Source: Holophagaceae bacterium (lineage in GTDB: Bacteria > Acidobacteriota > Holophagae > Holophagales > Holophagaceae). Taken from it: a DNA stretch of 14,185 nt. Of the stretch, positions 6,828 to 13,643 are shown piece by piece. The notes below the pieces were generated by a model. That model made no database searches. It was not told the DNA's origin and saw only the letters and a list, made by a program, of their open reading frames with translations. The stretch covers positions 30,930 to 45,114 of the forward strand of contig PMJK01000026.1 of assembly GCA_003158505.1 (NCBI GenBank). Reading direction: 5' to 3'. Positions within the stretch are counted from its first letter, which is position 1. The number at the start of each line of letters is the position of its first letter. A program made the position numbers and the translations under genes.

Positions 6828-8642
6828 ATGACTGATTCCCGGCCCGGCATCCTATGCATCGAAGATAATCCGATGAACTGGCGCCTAGTGCAGCGTTTGT
6901 TGTCGCAGGCGGGTTATGAGATGCACTGGGCAGAGGATGGCCTCAAGGGTTGCGACATGGCCCTGGCGCTGAAGCCAGCCCTCATCCTCCTGGATATCAA
7001 CCTGCCCGGGTTGTCCGGCTTTGAAGTCGCCATGAAGTTGCGCCAGGACCGCGGCATGGACGCCACGCTCATCGTGGCGTTGACGGCCAAGACGATGCGG
7101 AGCGACCGCGAAACCGCCCTGGTTACCGGTTGCGACGGATTCATCCCGAAACCCATCGACCCTTTCCTATTCGTCGGGCAGGTTGAGGCCTATCTTGGCG
7201 GGCAAAGGGACCGTCTTGAACAGGGTCGAGAAGGGGATGTGCTGCGCCAGTTCAGCCAGCAGGTCGTGGAACACCTCGAGGTGCAGCTGAAGGAGGCCCA
7301 GGAAGGCAACCGGAAATTGCTGGGTGTCCAGGACGAATTGGAACAGCGGAGCCATCACCTCTCCCGCCTCCTGTCGCTCAGCAAGGACGTCATTCCCATT
7401 CGGGATGAAAGCGAAATCCTGGCACGGGTGCTCAACCAGCTCCATAAGGAGTTGCATCTCGACCGGCTCCGAGCCTACCGGGTGCATGAGAGCGGGGCCT
7501 ATTTCCAGGGGACGGCGATGACTCCGGAAGGGTTCGAGGAAACGCCTGTGCTCCCAGGATCGCACCCACTGATCACCTGGATGGAAACCCTTCCAGTCGG
7601 ATGCGTTCTCGTAGGGAGCGAGCTCCGGCAATCCATGTCTTGGCAACAGGGCATCGAGCTTGGACTCTGGACGCCCAGGACTCAGGCCCTGGTGCTGCCC
7701 CTCCGCAGCCGATCCGAGGAACAGCGCCTCTGGGGATTCTTGGCGGCCGACCGTTTCGACAGGGCCTTCGAGCCCTTCGAGACTGAATTGGCGGCGCTTT
7801 ACGTGGGTATCCTCCAGGTCAGCTTGGAAAATGCAGGGCTCATCACCCATCTTGCGGAGACCAGCCAGGCCCTTGGTACCAGCTACCAGGGGCTGGAGTC
7901 GACCTATGAGGCCCTGAAGGAAGCCCAAAAGGCACTGAAGACACAAAACCAAAAGACCGCCTTGGGTGGCCTCTTCATGAACCTGGCCCCGAAGTTTCAG
8001 ATGCCCGTGGGCACCCTGAAGGAGGAAAGCGCCGCGCTTTCTCTCGTCATGGACCTGCCCGACATCACCCCCTCGGACCTGCGCATGGAATGCCGCCGTT
8101 CCATCGATCAAATTCGTAACGCCATCCACAAGGTGGATGATCTTGTCCGAGCTCTGCTGCGACGTGCGGGCCAGAGGGAGGCGAGTTCGCCTGAATGGAT
8201 CCACCTCCACGACCTCTTGAGACAAGAACTGGAACTCGTACGGGCCGAAGAAATCCTGCCTGAGTTCCTGCGTGTGGAATTGAATCTCCAGGCTCCGCGA
8301 GATCTGCTGTACGGAGTCTATTCGGACTTCACTGAAGTGTTCGGCCACCTGCTTGGCCATGCCATGGAAGGCCAGCCAACGCGGATCTCGCTCAGGACCT
8401 GGGGAGGGGGGAGCCACTTCCGGATGGAGATGGAGGACGATGGGGCTCCCATCGAGGCCCACCTGATCGAGGAGGCCTTTGAACCATTTCCAGATCTGCG
8501 CCCTGCGATGACCGAGGCTGGAAGACGGCCGGGCAGGGGTCTTTCCGTTTGTGCCCACCTCATGGCCGCCTACAACGGCACCGTGCAGATGGTACCCGTG
8601 GAGCGGGGATCCCTCGTCCGAATCGGCCTTCCGATGGAATGA
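6828..8642 (+). CDS. Response regulator: receiver, GAF-like domain and degenerate histidine kinase module
   Basis: This is a 604-residue soluble signalling protein. The N-terminal receiver (about residues 6-124) is complete: acidic pair Glu12/Asp13, phospho-acceptor Asp56 in LILLDINLPG, Thr86 and Lys108 in PKPID. A coiled coil (about 130-183) leads to a GAF-like domain (about 185-340) with the ...EILARVLNQL... entry helix. A second coiled coil (341-375) precedes a HisKA-like helix where the expected A-H-E-x-x-x-P reads A-P-K-F-Q-M-P, so the phosphorylatable histidine is Pro388. The ATPase-like domain also lacks key residues: both N-box asparagines are His507 and His511, and G1 reads DDGAP (537-541) instead of DxGxG. 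Only a G2-like GRGLSV (569-574) survives. It should accept phosphate but not make it. A strong GGGGGGAG (6813-6820) sits 7 bases before the ATG. Its likely partner is the kinase directly upstream. Output and any bound ligand are unknown. Confidence 0.9.
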   Translation: MTDSRPGILCIEDNPMNWRLVQRLLSQAGYEMHWAEDGLKGCDMALALKPALILLDINLPGLSGFEVAMKLRQDRGMDATLIVALTAKTMRSDRETALVTGCDGFIPKPIDPFLFVGQVEAYLGGQRDRLEQGREGDVLRQFSQQVVEHLEVQLKEAQEGNRKLLGVQDELEQRSHHLSRLLSLSKDVIPIRDESEILARVLNQLHKELHLDRLRAYRVHESGAYFQGTAMTPEGFEETPVLPGSHPLITWMETLPVGCVLVGSELRQSMSWQQGIELGLWTPRTQALVLPLRSRSEEQRLWGFLAADRFDRAFEPFETELAALYVGILQVSLENAGLITHLAETSQALGTSYQGLESTYEALKEAQKALKTQNQKTALGGLFMNLAPKFQMPVGTLKEESAALSLVMDLPDITPSDLRMECRRSIDQIRNAIHKVDDLVRALLRRAGQREASSPEWIHLHDLLRQELELVRAEEILPEFLRVELNLQAPRDLLYGVYSDFTEVFGHLLGHAMEGQPTRISLRTWGGGSHFRMEMEDDGAPIEAHLIEEAFEPFPDLRPAMTEAGRRPGRGLSVCAHLMAAYNGTVQMVPVERGSLVRIGLPME

Positions 8643-8644
8643 AT

Positions 8645-8650
8645 GGAGAA
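8645..8650 (+). promoter_or_regulatory. Ribosome binding site deciding the gmhB-like start
   Basis: GGAGAA lies 6 bases before the TTG at 8657 and is the best Shine-Dalgarno match here. The competing ATG at 8639, which overlaps the upstream stop as ATGA, has its GATGGA directly abutting the start with no spacer. The TTG start also gives an N-terminus of normal length before the LDRDGT motif. Confidence 0.55.
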
Positions 8651-8656
8651 CACACC

Positions 8657-9223
8657 TTGGAACGAGTTCCCCTGAAACCCGCCTTCTTTCTGGACCGGGA
8701 CGGCACCCTCAACGAGGAGGTGGATTACCTGTCCGACCCGGAGCAACTGGTACTGATTCCAGGTGCGGCTGCTGCCGTGGCTAGGCTCAACGCCCTGGGC
8801 GTCCCAGTCGTGGTGGTCACCAACCAGAGTGGCATCGGCCGAGGCAAGTATGGGTGGCAGGACTTCGCGGCCGTCATGTGCCGCATGAGGACGCTCCTGG
8901 CCCGGGAGGGCGCCTGGATCGACGCCGTTTATGCCTCCCCTCACCACGAGCACGCCCTGGGGGAGTATGCCGTGGCGGATCATCCGGAGCGCAAACCGAA
9001 TCCCGGCATGCTGCTGAGGGCTGCGGAAGAACATGGCCTGGATCTGGCACGCTCCTGGATGGTGGGGGACAAGGCGCTTGATCTGGAGGCCGGACGCCGG
9101 GCCGGATGCAGCGTGGCGCTCGTGCGCACGGGCTACGGTTCCCGGGTGGATGGTTCTGAGGCGGACCTGGTGGCTGAAAACCTCCCCGAAGCCGTGGAGA
9201 TCATCCTGTCTCAATGGCCATGA
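8657..9223 (+). CDS. gmhB: HAD-family phosphatase, GmhB-like (heptose-1,7-bisphosphate phosphatase)
   Basis: GmhB enzymes remove the C7 phosphate of D-glycero-D-manno-heptose 1,7-bisphosphate in the pathway to LPS-core ADP-heptose. The 188-residue protein (from TTG 8657) has the HAD motifs in order: LDRDGTLN with nucleophile Asp13 and acid/base Asp15, VTNQSGIGRG (Thr55), Lys113 in RKPNPGML, and VGDKALDLEAG (Asp138, Asp142). The DRDGTLN and RKPNPGML signatures and the length fit the GmhB/HisB-N group. However, the zinc-binding loop CPHH...CxCRKP of typical GmhB reads SPHH...HPERKP (94-113), so all three cysteines are gone. A different substrate is therefore possible. An alternative ATG at 8639 would add 6 residues and overlap the upstream stop. 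Coupling to the signalling block upstream and sfsA downstream is tight. The superfamily is certain; the substrate is likely but unproven. Confidence 0.83.
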   Translation: MERVPLKPAFFLDRDGTLNEEVDYLSDPEQLVLIPGAAAAVARLNALGVPVVVVTNQSGIGRGKYGWQDFAAVMCRMRTLLAREGAWIDAVYASPHHEHALGEYAVADHPERKPNPGMLLRAAEEHGLDLARSWMVGDKALDLEAGRRAGCSVALVRTGYGSRVDGSEADLVAENLPEAVEIILSQWP

Positions 9224-9960
9224 TCCTGTTCGAGAAGACCGGCCTTGTGTCCGGCCAGCTGATCCAGAGGTACAAGCGTTTCCTGGCGGACGTGCGACTG
9301 GATGATGGCAGCGTGATCACGGCTCATTGCACGAACACGGGCTCCATGAAGACCTGCTGGGAGCCGGGGGACCGTGTGCTGCTGGAATCCGCGGCGAACC
9401 CGGACCGCAAGCTGAAGTTCACCTGGCTGGCCGTGGAGAGGCCCAGTGGCTGGGTGGGTGTGGAAACCGGCATGCCCAACCGGGTGGTGGCCGAGGCGGC
9501 GCGGCGGGACGTGCTGCCGGGCCTGCCCGGCCTGCATGGGGTCCGAACGGAGGTGAAATACGGGGCCGAGAACAGTCGCATCGATGTGGTGGCCCTGGAC
9601 GGCGGGGATCGCCAAGTGTTCATCGAAGTGAAGAATACGACCTTGAAGTCCGGTGACTGGGCCTTGTTCCCGGATGCCACTACGGAACGCGGGACCAAGC
9701 ATCTGCGGGAGCTCCAGGCCATGGTGAGGGAAGGGCACCGTGCGGCCATCGCCTTCTTCGTGCATCGGACGGATGTGGATCGGTTTGATGTCGCGCGGGA
9801 GATCGATCCTGCGTATGCCCTTGAACTCGATCGCGCCGCGGAGACTGGCGTGCAGGTCCTTCCCCTGGCTGTGCGCATGGTCACAAGCCCGAACGCAAGT
9901 GGCCTGTGGAGCCTGGGTTGGGAATTGCCGGGCCTTCTGCCCTGGGTCCCTCGGGGATAG
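9214..9960 (+). CDS. sfsA: SfsA family protein (sugar fermentation stimulation homolog)
   Basis: SfsA was named for improving maltose use in E. coli and is reported as a DNA-binding protein; its precise role is unsettled. The 248 residues carry the family's landmarks: CTNTGSM (about 39-45), RKLKFTWLAVE (about 68-78), WVGVETGMPNRVV (about 84-96), EVKYGAENSRIDVVAL (about 113-128), FIEVKNTTL (about 136-144), ALFPDATTERGTKHLREL (about 149-166) and AIAFFVHR (about 178-185). The SRID...IEVKN arrangement looks like the D...ExK core of PD-(D/E)xK nuclease folds. The length is slightly above the E. coli protein. The chosen ATG overlaps the upstream stop by 10 bases; ATG 9220 (ATGA overlap) is an equally good alternative, two residues shorter. 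Nothing nearby is a sugar-fermentation gene. Family membership is firm, function not. Confidence 0.94.
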   Translation: MAMILFEKTGLVSGQLIQRYKRFLADVRLDDGSVITAHCTNTGSMKTCWEPGDRVLLESAANPDRKLKFTWLAVERPSGWVGVETGMPNRVVAEAARRDVLPGLPGLHGVRTEVKYGAENSRIDVVALDGGDRQVFIEVKNTTLKSGDWALFPDATTERGTKHLRELQAMVREGHRAAIAFFVHRTDVDRFDVAREIDPAYALELDRAAETGVQVLPLAVRMVTSPNASGLWSLGWELPGLLPWVPRG

Positions 9961-9986
9961 ACTGACGGTTCGTCCCCGGAGTACCC

Positions 9987-11102
9987 ATGTCAACCGCTGC
10001 ATCTGAACTGATGAAGACACCCCTCAACGCGGCCCATCGGGCCCTCAACGCCAAGATGGTCGATTTCGGCGGCTGGGACATGCCCGTCCAGTATCCGGGC
10101 GGAATCATTGCCGAGCATGAGGCGGTACGTACCAAGGCCGGGCTCTTCGACGTGAGCCACATGGGTGAGATCCGGGTGAAGGGTCCTGGTGCATTGGCCC
10201 TGGTCGAGCATCTGACACCCAACGACGTCGCGAAGCTGGCCATCGGCCAGATCCACTACACGGCCTTCCTTTACGAGAACGGCACCTTTGTGGATGACCT
10301 GCTGGTCTACCGCGAAGGCGAGCAGGAGTTCCTGCTGGTGGTGAACGCTGGCAACTCCGACAAGGACTTCGCCTGGGTTCAGCAGCACGCAACGGCCTAT
10401 GACTGCACCGTGGTGAACGAAAGCCCGGCCACGGGCCAGATCGCCCTCCAGGGTCCGCTGTCCCTGGGCATCCTCCAGCCCCTCACGAAGACGGCGCTGG
10501 AACCCATCGGCTACTACTTTTTCACCCACGGAGAGGTGGCTGGGATTAAGTGCCTCATCAGCCGCACAGGGTATACCGGGGAAGATGGCTTCGAACTCTA
10601 CTGCGCCGCTGGCGACACCGAGCGGCTCTGGAATGCTGTCATGGCCGCCGGGAAGCCCCAGGGCCTGGTGCCCGCAGGCCTGGGTTGCCGCAATACCCTC
10701 CGCCTGGAATGCAAGATGGCCCTCTACGGCCACGAGATCGACGACAGCATCCACGCGCTGGAGGCTGGCCTCGGCTGGATCGTGAAGCTGGACAAGGGCG
10801 ACTTCATCGGACGCCAGGCCCTGCTGGCTGCCAAGGGCGCCCCTGCGCCAAGGAAGCTCGTGGGTTTCAAGACCCTGGAGAAGCGGGACATCGCCCGGGA
10901 TCACATGCCCGTGGTGCAGAACGGAAAACAAATCGGCTTCGTCACCAGCGCGGCTCCATCCCCCACCTGCGGGATCAACCTCGGTCTGGCCTACGTCCCC
11001 ACGGAACTGGCCAAGATTGGCGGCCGCATTCAGATCGAGATCCGCGGGCGCGCCGTGGACGCGGAGATCATCCCGACCCCCTTCTACAAGCGGACAAAGT
11101 AG
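9987..11102 (+). CDS. gcvT: Glycine cleavage system T protein (aminomethyltransferase)
   Basis: GcvT transfers the methylene unit from aminomethyl-lipoyl H protein to tetrahydrofolate, releasing ammonia and forming 5,10-methylene-THF. The 371-residue length is normal. Family motifs include TPLNAAHRALNAKMVDFGGWDMPVQY-like opening (about residues 11-36), LFDVSHMGEI (53-62), the FVDDLLVYR segment with the catalytic aspartate (Asp103 or Asp104), the SRTGYTGEDGFELY folate-site segment, and GLGCRNTLRLE. The C-terminal barrel has the expected GFVTSAAPSPT and NLGLAYV strands. A good GGAG (9978-9981) lies 5 bases before the ATG. gcvH follows after 41 bases, so two of the system's parts are together. 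gcvP and lpd are not in the window. No glycine riboswitch fits in the 26-base gap upstream. The identification is firm. Confidence 0.97.
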   Translation: MSTAASELMKTPLNAAHRALNAKMVDFGGWDMPVQYPGGIIAEHEAVRTKAGLFDVSHMGEIRVKGPGALALVEHLTPNDVAKLAIGQIHYTAFLYENGTFVDDLLVYREGEQEFLLVVNAGNSDKDFAWVQQHATAYDCTVVNESPATGQIALQGPLSLGILQPLTKTALEPIGYYFFTHGEVAGIKCLISRTGYTGEDGFELYCAAGDTERLWNAVMAAGKPQGLVPAGLGCRNTLRLECKMALYGHEIDDSIHALEAGLGWIVKLDKGDFIGRQALLAAKGAPAPRKLVGFKTLEKRDIARDHMPVVQNGKQIGFVTSAAPSPTCGINLGLAYVPTELAKIGGRIQIEIRGRAVDAEIIPTPFYKRTK

Positions 11103-11143
11103 CTGCCCATTTCGTGCCCATCCCACCTTACCCTGGAGGATCC

Positions 11144-11527
11144 ATGTTCCCTGCCGACCTGAAGTACACCAAGGATCACGAGTGGCTGAAGCCCACCGGC
11201 GACGGTACGGCCCTGGTGGGCATTACCCAATATGCCCAGGATGCACTGGGCGACGTGGTGTTCGTGGATCTCCCGGAGGTTGGTGCCTCCTTCGCCGCTG
11301 GCGAAGAATTCGGCACAGTGGAATCCGTGAAGACGGTTTCCGAGTTGAATATGCCCGCAGCTGGTGAAGTGCTCGACGTGAACACATCGCTGGCGGACCA
11401 CCCGGAAGCCGTGAACGAGGATCCCTATGGCAAGGGGTGGATGGTGAAGATCAAGCTGACGGGGGATTCCGCAGGTCTTCTGGACGCCAAGGCCTATGAG
11501 GCCCTGGTGAGCGCGGAAAGTCACTAG
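11144..11527 (+). CDS. gcvH: Glycine cleavage system H protein (lipoyl carrier)
   Basis: GcvH is the small lipoylated shuttle that carries the aminomethyl group from GcvP to GcvT. The 127-residue protein shows YTKDHEWLKP at the N-terminus, GITQYAQDALGDVVFVDLPEVG (in two parts, about 26-47), the lipoylation site GTVESVKTVSELNMP with Lys63, and NEDPYGKGWMVKIK near the C-terminus. The size is typical. The start at ATG 11144 is supported by a strong GGAGG (11135-11139) and the canonical MFPADLKY N-terminus; the frame is open further upstream, but that part overlaps gcvT and reads as a shadow. It closely follows gcvT, consistent with joint expression. The identification is firm. Confidence 0.97.
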   Translation: MFPADLKYTKDHEWLKPTGDGTALVGITQYAQDALGDVVFVDLPEVGASFAAGEEFGTVESVKTVSELNMPAAGEVLDVNTSLADHPEAVNEDPYGKGWMVKIKLTGDSAGLLDAKAYEALVSAESH

Positions 11528-11531
11528 ATCC

Positions 11532-13463
11532 ATGCCAGTCTTCGTTCTGGCCAGCCTCCTCTGGGGGACCGCGCTGGTGCAGACGCCGGTCCCGGTGCCC
11601 CAGGTGCAGGTGGCCACTGCTCCAGTCCGGGCCGCTGAATCCGATGCCACCCGGACGCAGCAACTCCGGCTGCTGGTGGAGGCCGCAGAGAAGGCGCTTG
11701 AGGCTGACGACGAGGAGACGGTCGCCGCACGGTCGGATGAAGCCGATGTCCTCACGGCAGACTGGTCCCTTGATCTGCTGAAGCAGGCCGAAGTCCAGGG
11801 CCTGCTCCAGCGGCTGAAGGAGGTCCAGGATCAGATCACCGAGGAAGAGGAACCCGAGGCAGAACCAGGACTCAAGGCCCCCGATGAAGTGGTTTCCATC
11901 AGCGGCGACGAACTCCGAGCCGAGCAGGAACTGGTGCGCTCGGCGGAGCAGGGCACCACCTACGATTACCCGATCGACCTGAATGATAAGGTGCTCACCT
12001 GGGTGAGCCTGTTCAGCACCACCAAACGAGGTTTCATGGAGAACGCGCTGGGCCGGGCGTCCATGTACCTACCCATGATCCGCCAAGTCTTCGCAGAGGA
12101 AGGCGTGCCTTCGGACCTGGCCTATCTCGCCGTCATCGAGTCCGGTTTCCGCAATGAGGCCAAGAGCCGCGCCAAGGCCGTGGGTATGTGGCAGTTCATC
12201 CGGTCCACGGGTCGGATTTACGGCCTCAATGGCAACGCCTGGGTGGAGGAGCGACGCGACCCCATCAAGGCCACGCGGGCCGCCGCACGCTATCTCAGAC
12301 GGCTCTACGAAATCTCTGGCGACTGGTACCTGGCGGCATCCAGCTACAACGCCGGGCCCCTGACGCTGGACCGGGCCATCCAGAACCTGGGTACGCGCAA
12401 TTTCTGGGATCTCAGCCGGTCACGGTGGCTGAGGACGGAGACGAAGAACTACGTTCCGGAACTGTGCGCGGCCATCGTGGTGGGGCGGAATCCGGATCGC
12501 TACGGGGTTCACATCGCCCCCCTTGTGCCCTACGTCTATGAGACGGTCACCGTTTCCAGCATGACCAGTCTGACGGTGCTGGCCCGTTGTGCCGGCACCG
12601 ACGCCGCGGTACTGAAGACCCTGAACCCCGAGTTGCTGCGTGGATCCACGCCCCCCGGGACCTATCAATTGCGCGTCCCACCCGGCAAAGCCATGGATTG
12701 CCTCCGCCAACTGGCCCATATGCCCGCAGGCAAACGCCTCGATTTTCAGACCTATCTCGTGAAAAAGGGGGACACCCTCGCAAAAGTGGCGAAGCGCTTC
12801 AAGCTGACTGCGGATGATCTGCTCGCTGCGAACGACCTCACGGCAAAGCAATTCCGACCTGGCAAACGCCTGCTGGTGCCACCACCGCCTGCAATCGCTT
12901 TAGAGGGGCACAACCTCGCCTCCGGAACAGAGCGCGTGAAAGATCTCGGCGATCGCCCCCTGGCACCCCTTCCGGCCATGCCCCGCGACCTGGACATTTC
13001 CGCGGAAGCCTCCGAGAAGACAGAAATGCCTCCCCAGCTTCCAGCCGCGGTCCCGCCGGTATCCGTGCCGATGGTCCAGGCGGAACCTGTTTCTCCATCG
13101 GCCATGCTTTCAACTGGCCCGGTCACACCGGCTCCGGTTCCGTCGACTTCCATCCTTCATGCGAAACAGGGCGATACTCTGGCGAAAATCGCCCGGAGCC
13201 ATCAGGTGTCTCTTGGCGAACTGATGCGCCTGAACCCTGAGGCCGTAAAGACGCTGCATCCAGGAGACGAAGTGCGTCTTCCGTCCAGCCCCGGCGAACC
13301 CAAGACCATTCCCGCAGCCAGTACGCACAAGGTTCAAAAGGGCGACACGCTGGCCAGCATCGCCCGGAAGTACGGCGTGGATCCCAGTGATCTCAAGGCC
13401 TGGAACCGGCTGAAAGGCGACCGCCTCCAGGCGGGGCAACGGCTCCGGCTTTCACCCCGCTGA
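11532..13463 (+). CDS. mltD: MltD-type membrane-associated lytic transglycosylase with three LysM domains
   Basis: Enzymes of this family cut the glycan strands of peptidoglycan in the periplasm, giving 1,6-anhydro-MurNAc ends. The 643-residue protein has a short hydrophobic N-terminus (about residues 3-16), a charged linker region rich in Glu/Asp (about 48-138), then the SLT catalytic domain (about 170-315). The catalytic glutamate is Glu203 in LAYLAVIESGFRN, followed by AVGMWQFI (216-223) and ASSYNAGPLTLDRAI (269-283). Three LysM peptidoglycan-binding repeats follow at about 406-449, 541-584 and 597-641, each opening with a K-x-GDTLAxxA motif. A proline-rich spacer (450-540) separates the first from the others. 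The putative signal peptide lacks basic residues at its start; an in-frame stop upstream at 11508 leaves no earlier start. It starts 4 bases after gcvH, though function links it to the envelope, not to glycine metabolism. Confidence 0.93.
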   Translation: MPVFVLASLLWGTALVQTPVPVPQVQVATAPVRAAESDATRTQQLRLLVEAAEKALEADDEETVAARSDEADVLTADWSLDLLKQAEVQGLLQRLKEVQDQITEEEEPEAEPGLKAPDEVVSISGDELRAEQELVRSAEQGTTYDYPIDLNDKVLTWVSLFSTTKRGFMENALGRASMYLPMIRQVFAEEGVPSDLAYLAVIESGFRNEAKSRAKAVGMWQFIRSTGRIYGLNGNAWVEERRDPIKATRAAARYLRRLYEISGDWYLAASSYNAGPLTLDRAIQNLGTRNFWDLSRSRWLRTETKNYVPELCAAIVVGRNPDRYGVHIAPLVPYVYETVTVSSMTSLTVLARCAGTDAAVLKTLNPELLRGSTPPGTYQLRVPPGKAMDCLRQLAHMPAGKRLDFQTYLVKKGDTLAKVAKRFKLTADDLLAANDLTAKQFRPGKRLLVPPPPAIALEGHNLASGTERVKDLGDRPLAPLPAMPRDLDISAEASEKTEMPPQLPAAVPPVSVPMVQAEPVSPSAMLSTGPVTPAPVPSTSILHAKQGDTLAKIARSHQVSLGELMRLNPEAVKTLHPGDEVRLPSSPGEPKTIPAASTHKVQKGDTLASIARKYGVDPSDLKAWNRLKGDRLQAGQRLRLSPR

Positions 13464-13470
13464 TCCCTTC

Positions 13471-13499
13471 TTGCGGAAGCCTGAAAGGGGTGGGATACT
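13471..13499 (+). promoter_or_regulatory. Candidate sigma-70-type promoter for tRNA-Ala
   Basis: TTGCGG (13471-13476) and GATACT (13494-13499) are separated by 17 bases, the ideal spacing. The -35 keeps TTG and the -10 matches four of six consensus bases. Transcription would start around 13505-13507, some 7-9 bases before the mature tRNA. It lies wholly within the 50-base gap after the transglycosylase stop. The match and placement are seen; activity is inferred. Confidence 0.5.
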
Positions 13500-13513
13500 G
13501 GTTCTTCCCGATT

Positions 13514-13589
<76 letters not shown>

Positions 13590-13592
13590 AAC

Positions 13593-13620
13593 AGAAGGCC
13601 ACCGGAAGGTGGCCTTCTTG
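13593..13620 (+). terminator. Hairpin after tRNA-Ala, likely terminator or processing stem
   Basis: AGAAGGCCACC (13593-13603) and GGTGGCCTTCT (13608-13618) form a perfect 11-base stem closed by a GGAA (GNRA-type) tetraloop. It starts 3 bases after the tRNA CCA. Only two or three T bases follow, so the U-tract is weak, but the stem position is what is expected for ending the tRNA transcript and isolating it from the ABC-F gene. Confidence 0.75.
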
Positions 13621-13643
13621 CTGAAAGTTGAAAGTCCACAAAC

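Noticed and set aside
7167..8558. 463-residue minus-strand open frame
   Set aside because: It lies entirely opposite the receiver-GAF-pseudokinase gene, whose domains are clear. Long antisense frames are common in GC-rich DNA, and its sequence shows no recognisable domain.
9961..9986. Possible glycine riboswitch before gcvT
   Set aside because: The gap is only 26 bases, too short for a glycine aptamer, and no aptamer-like sequence was noticed at the end of sfsA.
9990..11126. 378-residue minus-strand open frame
   Set aside because: It is the antisense shadow of gcvT, which has unambiguous family motifs throughout.
10550..11143. Extension of the gcvH frame upstream to 10550
   Set aside because: The extra part is out of frame with gcvT, is Arg/Pro/Gly-rich shadow sequence, and the strong ribosome binding site at 11135 marks the true start at 11144.
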